A stretch of 64,000 bases of DNA from Verrucomicrobiota bacterium (GTDB lineage Bacteria > Verrucomicrobiota > Verrucomicrobiia > Limisphaerales > JADJPG01): contig JADJPG010000103.1 in NCBI GenBank assembly GCA_016713365.1, positions 1 to 64,000 of the forward strand, in the 5' to 3' direction. The notes under the pieces were generated by a model. The model had not been told where the DNA came from and did no database searches. It saw only the letters and a program-made list of their open reading frames with translations. Below, piece by piece: positions 30,223 through 40,831 of this stretch. Every line of letters starts with the position of its first letter. Within the stretch, counting starts at the first letter, position 1. Position numbers and translations under genes: made by a program.

Positions 30223-31125
30223 TCACCGCGCCCCCGAGCTTTTCGGAAGCGAACAAGCCGCGACGACATTCAGCAACTCCTCCGCAGCGCGGCCGAGCGG
30301 ACGTTGGCGGGGCCAGACGGCAACGATCTTGCGTTCCGGTCGCGGCGCTTGCAGGGAGCGATACTCGGGATTGCGTCCGCGTCCGGCGCCCATGGCCATC
30401 GCGGGAATGAGCGAGAGCCCCACACCGGCGCAGACGAGGGATTGGACCGTCTCCAACTGCGCACTGCGAAACGTGACATTCGGCCTCACCGCGCGTCGCT
30501 CGCAGAAGTTCAGGACCTGATCGCCTAAACAGTGCCCTTCCTTCATGACGATGAAGCGTTCGCTCTCGAGATCCGCCGAGCGCAGGGTGCGCTTGGCCGC
30601 GAGCGGATGGTCAGGCGGAAGCGCGACAAGCAGTTCCTCAGAGAACAGTTCGCGAATCTCAAAGCGCGCATCGGCAATGGGCAGGCTGGTGAGGGCAAAA
30701 TCGATTTCACAGGCCAGCCCGAGCTTGAGCAACTGCGCCGTGGTGTCCTCCTGCACGATGATTTCGATGCCCGGATGTCGCGCGTGAAACTTCGTCAACA
30801 CTGGCGGCAACAAGTACGGCGCGATCGTCGGCAAGACTCCGAGAGTGACACTGCCGCTGGAGAGTTCCTTGGCATCGGTCGCGTCGCGTCGTGCGGCATC
30901 CACCTCCTCCAGAATACGAATCGCGCGACGCAGGAAAGCCTGGCCGTGGCTGGTCAGCTTGGCCTCGCGCTTCAGCCGATCAAACAACCGTTCGCCAAGT
31001 TCATCCTCGAGCTTCTGAATCTGCTGACTGAGAGACGGCTGGGAGACATGGCATTGCTCGGCGGCCCGGGAGAAATTCCCCGTGCGCGCCACGGCCACGA
31101 CATACCGCAGTTGATGCATTTCCAT
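30223..31125 (-). CDS. oxyR: Hydrogen-peroxide regulator OxyR
   Basis: The LysR-type regulator is 300 residues long. The N-terminal helix-turn-helix is RTGNFSRAAEQCHVSQPSLS (to about residue 33). The sensing domain carries GHCLGDQVLNFC with Cys at positions 199 and 208, exactly the peroxide-sensing pair and spacing of E. coli OxyR. On oxidation these form a disulfide and the protein activates peroxide-defence genes. It is divergent from katG across 180 bases containing a matching operator, so katG is its likely target. An ATG at 31119 (third residue) is an equal start candidate. Confidence 0.92.
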   Translation of the reverse strand: MEMHQLRYVVAVARTGNFSRAAEQCHVSQPSLSQQIQKLEDELGERLFDRLKREAKLTSHGQAFLRRAIRILEEVDAARRDATDAKELSSGSVTLGVLPTIAPYLLPPVLTKFHARHPGIEIIVQEDTTAQLLKLGLACEIDFALTSLPIADARFEIRELFSEELLVALPPDHPLAAKRTLRSADLESERFIVMKEGHCLGDQVLNFCERRAVRPNVTFRSAQLETVQSLVCAGVGLSLIPAMAMGAGRGRNPEYRSLQAPRPERKIVAVWPRQRPLGRAAEELLNVVAACSLPKSSGAR

Positions 31126-31190
31126 AGGAAGAACCGGTCCGCCGCTGCCCGCAAACCACTGAACGCGATCCTGTCATCCGGCGAGGCACG

Positions 31191-31227
31191 ATAGGATTTG
31201 CCTATGGTGAACCAAGGAAAGAAGTAT
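31191..31227 (+). promoter_or_regulatory. OxyR operator in the oxyR-katG intergenic region
   Basis: The sequence reads ATAG-N7-CTAT-N7-CAAG-N7-GTAT. The OxyR consensus is ATAG-N7-CTAT-N7-ATAG-N7-CTAT, so the first two quarter-sites match fully and the others match 2 and 3 of 4, with all three seven-base spacers exact. It is 80 bases before the katG start and 66 bases before the oxyR start, a position suited to activating katG and autoregulating oxyR. Confidence 0.8.
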
Positions 31228-31306
31228 TTCAACGATGATGCTCCCGGTGGTTTGATGCGTCTCATCAATCACAGCATCTACATCAAACAACCTACGGAAA
31301 GAACAC

Positions 31307-33499
<2,193 letters not shown>

Positions 33500-33521
33500 G
33501 CCCGGTCAACCATTGCATCGC

Positions 33522-33567
33522 GCCTGCCGGTTTCCCGACGTGGAGGCCGGCAGGCCGTTTTGCTTTT
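33522..33567 (+). terminator. Terminator after katG
   Basis: CCTGCCGG (33523-33530) pairs with CCGGCAGG (33547-33554), extended by flanking G-C pairs, and is followed by TTTTGCTTTT. It lies 23 bases after the katG stop. Confidence 0.75.
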
Positions 33568-33728
33568 CGAGCCTTCCGAAAGCCAAGAGTGGGAAACTGC
33601 CTTAAGAACGACGGGGACGAATCGAAGATCGCTCATCGCGCAGGAACTCGAATAACCGATTCGCGGTGGTCGTCGACGTTTCACCGCATCGCTGTAGCGC
33701 TCTGCGAAAAGCAACCTTCAACCGAACA

Positions 33729-36038
33729 ATGACCGTCAACGTCGCCACGTGCAATTCGCTGCTTCTCTGCGCAACGCTGAGTTTGTTCACGACCATCCCT
33801 GCCCGTTCCGCCGAACTTGATGCCGCAGGTCGCGCGGTCTACCGGAAGCATTGCGCCAGCTGCCACGGCAAGAGCGGCGAGGGCGTGAAAGGCAAATACG
33901 ACGAGGCGCTTCATGGCGACTGGTCGCTCGAGAAACTTTCGCGCTACATCGACAAGAACATGCCGGAGGATCATCCGGAGCGAGTGAACGCGGAAGAATC
34001 AGCCGCCGTCGCCCGCTACATCAACGAGGCCTTCTACTCCCGCGAAGCGCGCGCGCGCAACCACCCTGCTCGGGTGGAGCTCGTTCGCCTGACCAACCGC
34101 CAGTACGTAAACACGGTTGCGGATCTACTGAAAGCGTTCAGCGGAGAGGACAGCACCGCGAAGGCAGAATCCGGGTTGAAGGCCAACTACCGCAGCCGCA
34201 TCCCGAAGAATGAAGAGGGACGGAAGACAGTGGATCGTGTCGACCGACAGATCGCATTCAGTCTGGAACCCGGCAGCCCCAATGCCGAGCAGTTCGGAAC
34301 CGGCACCAATGAGATCAACATCTCGTGGCGCGGATCGTTGATCGCGGATGAGAGCGGCGATCATCAGTTCATCATCAAGACGCCGAACGGGGCGCGTGTG
34401 TGGGTGAATGACGAAAGCGATCCGATCATCGATGCATGGGTGGCGTCTGGAAAAGCCGATGAGCATCGCGCGAATCTGAAGCTATTGGGCGGACGGGCGT
34501 ATCCGATTCGGGTCGAGTATTTCAAGGCCGCCAAAGACAAGGAGACCTCCTTCGCGCTTCAGTGGATTCCACCGCATGGCACGCTCGACGACATTCCAGC
34601 GCGCAATCTAAGCACCGCCAAGGTTTCGCCGACCTTTGTGCTGAACACTCACTTTCCGCCGGACGACAGCAGCGTGGGCTACGAACGCGGCGTGTCTATC
34701 TCCAAGGCCTGGGACGAAGCCACGACGCAGGCGGCGATCGAAGTCGCCAATCACGTCGTCAAGAATCTCGACCGCCTGACCGGCACCAAACCCGCCGACA
34801 CCAATCGCCTGTCAAAGCTAGAAGCCTTCGCGAGCGATTTCGTCGCGACCGCATTCCGGCGGCCGCTGACGGTGGAACAGAAGCGCGTGTTCGTCTCAAA
34901 TCACTTCAAGGCAACGTCGAAGCCCGAGGACGCCGTGAAACGCATTGTGCTGCTCACGCTCAAGTCACCGCGTTTCCTCTACCTCGGTCTCGACGACCGC
35001 AAGCCCGACGCCTTCGATATCGCCAGCAGGCTGTCCTTCGGACTGTGGGATTCCCTGCCCGACCGTGAATTGACCAAGCTCGCCGCCGCCGGAAGCTTGC
35101 GCACTCCCGAGTCCATCAGCCAGCAAGCCCGACGTCTGCTCACCGATTCCCGCGCGCGGGCGAAGATGCAATACTTCCTCCATCACTGGCTGCAGATGAG
35201 CCACGTCGAGAGCCTCTCGAAGGACGACAAACTGTTTCCCGAGTTCACACCGGAGATCATCTCCGACCTGCGCACCTCGCTGAACCTCTTCCTCGATGAC
35301 GTCGTGTGGAGCCCGTCGTCGGACTACCGTCGGCTGCTGCTCGAGGACGACCTCTTCGTCAATCAGCGCCTTGCGAAATTCTACGGAGTGAACACCAACA
35401 CGTCCGACGACTTTGTGAAGGTCTCGCTCGATCCGAAACAACGTTCGGGCGTCGTCACCCATCCTTACCTGCTCGCGGCGTTCTCCTATCAGAAATCGAG
35501 TTCACCGATTCACCGCGGCGTGTTCCTGACCCGGAACATCGTGGGCCGCAGCTTGAAATCGCCACCCGTCGCCGTCGCATTCAAGGACGCCGACTTCTCG
35601 CCAAACCTGACCATGCGCGAAAAGGTCGCCGAACTGACCCGCCCGCAGGCCTGTCAGGGTTGTCATTCCGTGATCAACCCGCTCGGATTCAGCCTCGAAC
35701 ACTACGACGCCGTCGGGCGGTTCCGCACCAAGGAAGGCAACAAGCCCATCGATGCGACCGCGGATTACACGACCGATGACGGCAAAGTTGTCCGCTTCAA
35801 GGGTGCCCGCGACATCGCGGAGTTCGCCGTCGCCAGCGAGCACGCACAGAATGCCTTCGTGGAACAACTCTTCCACCAGATCGTGAAGCAGCCGCTGTTG
35901 GCCTATGGACCGAAAGTGCAGGACCAGTTGCGCGACGCCTTCATCGCGTCCGGCTACAACATCCAGAAGCTGCTGGTCGACATCTCGGTGATTGCAGCTC
36001 TTCACGGACTGGACCAACGGACCGGGAAGAAATCCTAG
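33729..36038 (+). CDS. Exported DUF1592-type multidomain cytochrome c protein
   Basis: From the ATG at 33729 the protein is 769 residues with a signal peptide (NSLLLCATLSLFTTIPARS). Domains in order are: cytochrome c with CASCH at residues 42-46; DUF1587 (LTNRQYVNTVADLLKAF); a PA14-like sandwich (GDHQFIIKTPNGARVWVN); DUF1595 (FVATAFRRPLTVEQKRVFV); DUF1592 (RFLYLGLDDRKPDAFDIASR); DUF1588 with a second heme-type site CQGCH; and DUF1585 at the end. Such proteins are abundant in Planctomycetes and Verrucomicrobia and always pair with DUF1552; polymer oxidation has been suggested but not shown. The DUF1552 partner lies at 37017, with a VPDSG-CTERM gene between. Confidence 0.9.
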   Translation: MTVNVATCNSLLLCATLSLFTTIPARSAELDAAGRAVYRKHCASCHGKSGEGVKGKYDEALHGDWSLEKLSRYIDKNMPEDHPERVNAEESAAVARYINEAFYSREARARNHPARVELVRLTNRQYVNTVADLLKAFSGEDSTAKAESGLKANYRSRIPKNEEGRKTVDRVDRQIAFSLEPGSPNAEQFGTGTNEINISWRGSLIADESGDHQFIIKTPNGARVWVNDESDPIIDAWVASGKADEHRANLKLLGGRAYPIRVEYFKAAKDKETSFALQWIPPHGTLDDIPARNLSTAKVSPTFVLNTHFPPDDSSVGYERGVSISKAWDEATTQAAIEVANHVVKNLDRLTGTKPADTNRLSKLEAFASDFVATAFRRPLTVEQKRVFVSNHFKATSKPEDAVKRIVLLTLKSPRFLYLGLDDRKPDAFDIASRLSFGLWDSLPDRELTKLAAAGSLRTPESISQQARRLLTDSRARAKMQYFLHHWLQMSHVESLSKDDKLFPEFTPEIISDLRTSLNLFLDDVVWSPSSDYRRLLLEDDLFVNQRLAKFYGVNTNTSDDFVKVSLDPKQRSGVVTHPYLLAAFSYQKSSSPIHRGVFLTRNIVGRSLKSPPVAVAFKDADFSPNLTMREKVAELTRPQACQGCHSVINPLGFSLEHYDAVGRFRTKEGNKPIDATADYTTDDGKVVRFKGARDIAEFAVASEHAQNAFVEQLFHQIVKQPLLAYGPKVQDQLRDAFIASGYNIQKLLVDISVIAALHGLDQRTGKKS

Positions 36039-36159
36039 CCGCTCGGGACCGTAATACTCCGGACGTATTTTTGCTCGGCAGCATTGGATCGAGTCCCCAC
36101 TTTATCCCGGTTCGTCTCAGGACAAATCAGGACGAAGACCTTGATCATGGATTGATAAT

Positions 36160-36937
36160 ATGAAGAAACGTTTCCTCGCCACCCTCGCGCTCTCCACAGC
36201 TTTTGTCGGTTCCAGTTCCGCCCTGGATTGATCAGACCATCACAGCTATCTTCGGCTCAGGTAATCCCGATACTGGCTGGACGACTGGGACCGGAACAGG
36301 CGGCATCGAACTGGGCCTCCGGGCCAGAAACCGTGATGACGGGACAACGCCGAACGTCAATGGCGAATACGCTTTCCTACCGGGACTATCAGCGGCAGTA
36401 ATCCTGCCCTGGCCTTTCTGGAACTTCGAGTTCTCGATCGATGTAGGCGCTCAAATGTTCACGATGTATGATTTTTATTTGGGGATCGACATGGATTCCG
36501 GCGTCGGGGTGGACTACGTGAACAGCCTGATCAATCCACTTTCATGGAGGACAACTGCGACGGAAAGTTCAGCCAATGGCCAAGGTGATGAAACCAGCTT
36601 CGCGAATGCCCAGATCGAGGGATACACGATCGCACAGAACTCCCTCAACATCGCGTTCCTCGGCCTCGACCCGAATGCCCCCGGCATCTACGATTACCGC
36701 CTGTTCGCTGTCTCCAAGTTGAGTCCGGATGACGTGAACAATTCCCCGCTCCCCGACGACGGCGGCAATCCATTCATCAATAGCCTGCCCTCGGACACCC
36801 AGTCCGCTCCCATCGCTGACGTGAACATTCGCGTCGTCGTAGGGACTACCTCCGTCCCCGACGCCGGCAGCACGTGGGCCTTCCTCAGCTTGGGTCTCGT
36901 CGGACTGGCCGGGTTGCGACGCCGTTTCGTCGCATAA
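36160..36937 (+). CDS. VPDSG-CTERM surface protein (frameshifted in signal peptide)
   Basis: The ATG at 36160 opens a signal peptide (MKKRFLATLALSTAFVGSSSA) that would stop at a TGA (36229-36231). Removing one C or G at about 36223-36227 joins it to WIDQTITAIFGSG and an open frame to 36937. The mature domain is aromatic and acidic without known motifs. The C-terminus is VPDAGSTWAFLSLGLVGLAG followed by LRRRFVA, the VPDSG-CTERM sorting signal: motif, hydrophobic helix, basic end. Such proteins are exported and then processed by an exosortase-type system. It sits between the DUF1592 and DUF1552 genes, all on the same strand. Confidence 0.85.
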
Positions 36938-37016
36938 GCCGGCGGAAAGATTACCTCGAATTCAGCCACGCCTTGTGGCGTCATGAGTTGCAGCCGACAA
37001 CCTGCAAACGATCATC

Positions 37017-38330
37017 ATGAACGCCATTCACCGCCGCCAGTTCATCAAGAGCGTAGGACTCTCCGCAGCCTCCCTGCCCTTTCTCATCGGCCTGCCCAGC
37101 CTCGGCCTCGCCGCGCCAGCGCGTCCACGCCAGCGGCTCGTCGTGATGTTCAGTCCGAATGGCACCATCCCGCCCAACTTCTGGCCCGATGAAACCGGCG
37201 CCGACTTCAAGCTGAAGGAAATCCTCTCGCCGCTCGAACCGTTCAAAAACCGCATGCTCGTGCTCAACGGGCTGGCGAACAAAGTTCGTGGCGACGGTGA
37301 CAATCACATGCGCGGCATGAGCTGCCTGCTCACCGCCATTGAACTGTTCCCCGGCAATATTCAGGGCGGCTCCGATACACCCGCCGGCTGGGCGAGCGGC
37401 ATTTCAATCGACCAGGAGATTAAGAACTACTTCCAGAGCCGGGAGGAAACGCGCACGCGTTTCGGCTCGCTCGAATTCGGTGTGGGCGTCACTGATCGTG
37501 CCGATCCATGGACCCGCATGAGCTACGCCGGTCCCAACCAGCCCGTCGCACCGATCTCTGATCCTTACCAGATGTACCAAAAGCTCTACGGCCAGATGAA
37601 GGACAAGGAGAGCTTGCAGAGCATTCTGGACGACGTGCAGGACGACCTGAAGAAAGTGCGCAAAATCATCAGCGCCGAAGATCGCCGTCTGCTCGAGGAA
37701 CATCAATCGCTCGTGCGCCAGATGGAAAAGGAAATCACGGACGCCGGCAAACAGAAGCTCCGCGTGGATCCGCCGGCATTGCAGGACGGCATCGCCGACC
37801 AGAACGACAACGTGCCGCGCCTGAGCCGGATGCAAATCGACCTGCTCGTGAACAGTTTCGTCAACGACATGGCCCGCGTGGCGACGCTGCAATACACCAA
37901 GTCAGTCGGCATGGCGCGCATGAACTGGCTCGACATCCGGGACGGCCACCATTCGCTTTCGCACGAGCCGGACAAGAACGAGGATGCCGTCACAAAGCTC
38001 ACCAAAATCAACAAGTGGTTCTGCGGCGAACTGCGTTATCTCGTCGAGAAACTCTCCACCACTCCGGAGCCGGGCAGCAGCGGCACCATGCTCGACAACA
38101 CGCTCATCGTCTGGACCAACGAACTCGGCAAAGGCAATTCCCATACGCTGAACAATATCCCGTTCGTGCTCATCGGCGGCGGGTTTGGATTCCAGATGGG
38201 ACGCTCCCTTAAGTTCGAAGGCACACCCCACAATAGACTGCATCTCGCGCTCGCCCACGCGGTCGGCCATAAGATTCCGACGTTCGGCAAGGCGGCGCTC
38301 TGCGAAGCGGGACCGCTGGTTCTCAGCTGA
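37017..38330 (+). CDS. Tat-exported DUF1552 protein
   Basis: The 437 residues begin with a twin-arginine signal (HRRQFIKSVGLSAASLPFLI). The body is the DUF1552 family: VVMFSPNGTIPPNFWP, LNGLANKVRGDGDNHMRGMS, then VNSFVNDMARVATLQYTKSVG and NTLIVWTNELGKGNSHTLNN. It resembles the alkaline-phosphatase/sulfatase-like DUF1501 superfamily but has no assigned reaction. It is the standard partner of DUF1592 cytochrome proteins, and Tat export implies that it folds, probably with a cofactor or metal, before crossing the membrane. Confidence 0.92.
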   Translation: MNAIHRRQFIKSVGLSAASLPFLIGLPSLGLAAPARPRQRLVVMFSPNGTIPPNFWPDETGADFKLKEILSPLEPFKNRMLVLNGLANKVRGDGDNHMRGMSCLLTAIELFPGNIQGGSDTPAGWASGISIDQEIKNYFQSREETRTRFGSLEFGVGVTDRADPWTRMSYAGPNQPVAPISDPYQMYQKLYGQMKDKESLQSILDDVQDDLKKVRKIISAEDRRLLEEHQSLVRQMEKEITDAGKQKLRVDPPALQDGIADQNDNVPRLSRMQIDLLVNSFVNDMARVATLQYTKSVGMARMNWLDIRDGHHSLSHEPDKNEDAVTKLTKINKWFCGELRYLVEKLSTTPEPGSSGTMLDNTLIVWTNELGKGNSHTLNNIPFVLIGGGFGFQMGRSLKFEGTPHNRLHLALAHAVGHKIPTFGKAALCEAGPLVLS

Positions 38331-38335
38331 TTCGC

Positions 38336-39661
38336 CTACTGCATCGGTAGTTTCAGTTCGACGCGTTTTCCTCCACGCAACACCGTCGCGTTGACCGCGG
38401 TACCGGCGGGATGTTTGCGCAGAAGCTGGCCGATCAACTCGCCTTCTGAAGTGCGCTTGGTCACGCCATCAACCTCAACAACCACGTCGTCCTTCAGGAA
38501 CCCCGCCCGTTTTGCGGCCGCGTGTTTGCCATATTCGCCAACGTGTTTCACCCGCAGCGCCATCCCATCAGTGGGAATCTCCTTCGCCGACCGATCCGCT
38601 TCAGAAAGTTCCTCCAGCTGTAATCCACCGGTCGCCATGGCGCGCATGCCCCAAGTTCCCGCGCGACGTGAGATGTCGGACTTCAACCGCCAGTCCACCG
38701 GCAATTCCAACGTTGCGCTCACCGTCCCGCCGGCACGATTGACGACGATTGGAATCGAACCGACGGCCGGAGCGCGATGGAGCACCCAAGCCACGTCCGC
38801 CACAGAAATGATCGGCTGCCCGCCGGCCGAAGTGATGTCATCGCCCTTCATCAGCCCGGATCGCGCCGCGATTGAACCGGACGCCACCGATTCGATCCTT
38901 CCGACTGAATCCTGCGCCAGCGTAAGGCCGATTGTTTCCGGCGCCGGCATCGGATAGACCAGTTCCTCGGGCACCGGTTCGCGCTTGTTGCGATGCACCG
39001 TGCGCAATGCGTCGCCGATTTGGTGACAATGCACGCAGCTCGGCACTACCTTGCCCTGCCAGTCGAGTTCCAACCGATACTTGCCGTCCAGCGTGGGAAT
39101 GTTCACTGGCGTCTTGTAGGGCGAGGACGGACCCTGTTTCCCAGCGAGCAAGGCCTTGTTCGCCGGATACCCCTTGTGCAATTCCAGTGCCCGCTCCAGC
39201 GCGCGCCGAAACCCCACCGTCGACTTCTCGTGCTGGTTCTTCTGATGCGTCCACGAACCGAAACGCCCGTAAATGGTTTTGTCGGCGTTGAACAGAATCG
39301 CTGAGAACGACAGGTCGTAGTCGAACTGGAACAGCGACAGGTCGAGTGCGTTGGCATTGATGACGCGCGCGCAGACGAACTGGTCAAGCAACGGCACGAG
39401 CTCTGGCTCCGTCAAGATGCTGGAATCAATTCCCGCGCAGGCGAGACAAGGCACGCAACGCAGCACCACGAGCAACGGCTTCCCGGTGCGACTCGACTCC
39501 GCGAACGCGCGATCGAGATCGTTGTAAGCCCATCGCGCATCGTTCTCCATCGCTGCCTTGTCCTTGCGCACGGCACCTTCCCGATCCTTGACAGTTTCCG
39601 CCATCGTTCCGGAGGCAGCGCAAAGAGATACGGCGACGAGAATCGGCAGCGGGAATTTCAT
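38336..39661 (-). CDS. Exported thioredoxin-like / CxxCH / double-PDZ protein
   Basis: From the ATG at 39661 the protein is 441 residues with a signal peptide (PLPILVAVSLCAASGTMA). Domain 1 is thioredoxin-like, with three clustered cysteines in LRCVPCLACAG where the redox CxxC would be, and LFNADKTIYGRFGSW further on. Next comes a short segment with CVHCHQIGD, a heme c-type CxxCH. Two PDZ domains follow (SVASGSIAARSGLMKGDDI; HAAAKRAGFLKDDVVVEVDG). Such a protein could be a periplasmic redox or assembly factor with c-type heme. It converges with the DUF1552 gene, five bases apart, so it may serve the same module. Confidence 0.75.
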   Translation of the reverse strand: MKFPLPILVAVSLCAASGTMAETVKDREGAVRKDKAAMENDARWAYNDLDRAFAESSRTGKPLLVVLRCVPCLACAGIDSSILTEPELVPLLDQFVCARVINANALDLSLFQFDYDLSFSAILFNADKTIYGRFGSWTHQKNQHEKSTVGFRRALERALELHKGYPANKALLAGKQGPSSPYKTPVNIPTLDGKYRLELDWQGKVVPSCVHCHQIGDALRTVHRNKREPVPEELVYPMPAPETIGLTLAQDSVGRIESVASGSIAARSGLMKGDDITSAGGQPIISVADVAWVLHRAPAVGSIPIVVNRAGGTVSATLELPVDWRLKSDISRRAGTWGMRAMATGGLQLEELSEADRSAKEIPTDGMALRVKHVGEYGKHAAAKRAGFLKDDVVVEVDGVTKRTSEGELIGQLLRKHPAGTAVNATVLRGGKRVELKLPMQ

Positions 39662-39791
39662 GAGGGTGTTGTGGTCCAATCCCACGGGCTTTGCAACGCT
39701 TGCCTCACGGAATTTTCCGTCGCCTCCACCGCAAAATGTATTGCGGTCCACTCCACTCCACGGCGAACTTCCACGGCAGTTACATCTCCGC

Positions 39792-40625
39792 ATGGCCATC
39801 ATTTACATCTCAGAAGCTGACGGGCAGCAGTCGCAATATTCCGAGCACGAAGCCCGACTTCGCTGGACTGATGGCCGCATCCCGCCCAACGCACTCTACT
39901 GGCGCCATGGCATGCCGGAGTGGCGACCGGCCGCAGAACATTTCGAGGGCATAGCGCCACCAGAACCGGAATCGCCACCGCCCCTGCCCGTCGTCGGCCG
40001 AACGTTCGCGAAGGATCCTGCGCGACTGACGCAGTTTGTCGTCACCATGCTGCGACTCAATTTCGCGGCCTCGATTCTAGGCAGTTTGATTTCCGCGTAT
40101 TCGCTGGCGAGCGGCCAAGCCAGCCTGCCAGTCACCGAGGAGCTGACTCCATTTCAGGCCGTTCAGGGACTGTTCGCGCTGATCCAGATGACCGTCCTCC
40201 TGCTCACCGGCGTGGGCTTCCTGCGCTGGATTCACCGGGCGCACGTGAATGCGCGCGCGTTGGGAGCCACGGGCATGACCATCTCACCCGGTTGGGCGGT
40301 GGGCTGGTTTTTTATTCCAATCATGAATCTGTGGAAACCATTTCACGCCATGAAGGAACTCTGGCAGGCGAGCACCAATCCCAACTCGTGGCAGAACGAG
40401 TCGCCGGCTCCGATCGTCAACACTTGGTGGACGCTGTGGCTGCTGAGCAACTTGCTCGGCCAGATCGCCCTGCGCCTTGCCTTGAGCAAAGACGCTTCCC
40501 AGGCAGTCAACGCGGAGCTTTGCTCCCTCGTCGCCGGCGGATTGGACATCGCGCTCGCCCTCGTCGCCATTCGCCTCATTACATCGATTATCGAACGGCA
40601 GTCCCGCTGGGTCGGACAGCCTTGA
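39792..40625 (+). CDS. GYF_2 plus DUF4328 membrane protein
   Basis: From the ATG at 39792 the protein has 277 residues. Residues 1-55 are a GYF_2-type fold (IYISEADGQQSQYSEHEARL...RWTDGRIP...YWRHGMPEWRP). A Pro-rich linker (PPEPESPPPLP) leads to four membrane segments typical of DUF4328, with VGWFFIPIMNLWKPFHAMKE as the best-conserved part. GYF domains bind Pro-rich peptides. The function is unknown. It is divergent from the thioredoxin/PDZ gene across 130 bases and is followed by 206 bases without a gene. Confidence 0.78.
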   Translation: MAIIYISEADGQQSQYSEHEARLRWTDGRIPPNALYWRHGMPEWRPAAEHFEGIAPPEPESPPPLPVVGRTFAKDPARLTQFVVTMLRLNFAASILGSLISAYSLASGQASLPVTEELTPFQAVQGLFALIQMTVLLLTGVGFLRWIHRAHVNARALGATGMTISPGWAVGWFFIPIMNLWKPFHAMKELWQASTNPNSWQNESPAPIVNTWWTLWLLSNLLGQIALRLALSKDASQAVNAELCSLVAGGLDIALALVAIRLITSIIERQSRWVGQP

Positions 40626-40831
40626 TCTGACGCCGCGCCAGTGGCGCGCGTAAAACTCCGTTCGCTCGTGCCTAATGCCGCCCGCCGAAACTCCGTTGTA
40701 CTGAGGAATGCGTGGCGTTGTTGTTATCCCGCCGTTGAGCCAGTTCGTAGCGAATTGGATGGCGTTCCCTGCCCGGGCCGCTTCTCCGCCCCGCCACATC
40801 GCACCCCTTACTTTCGAGCCGACAATTTCCC

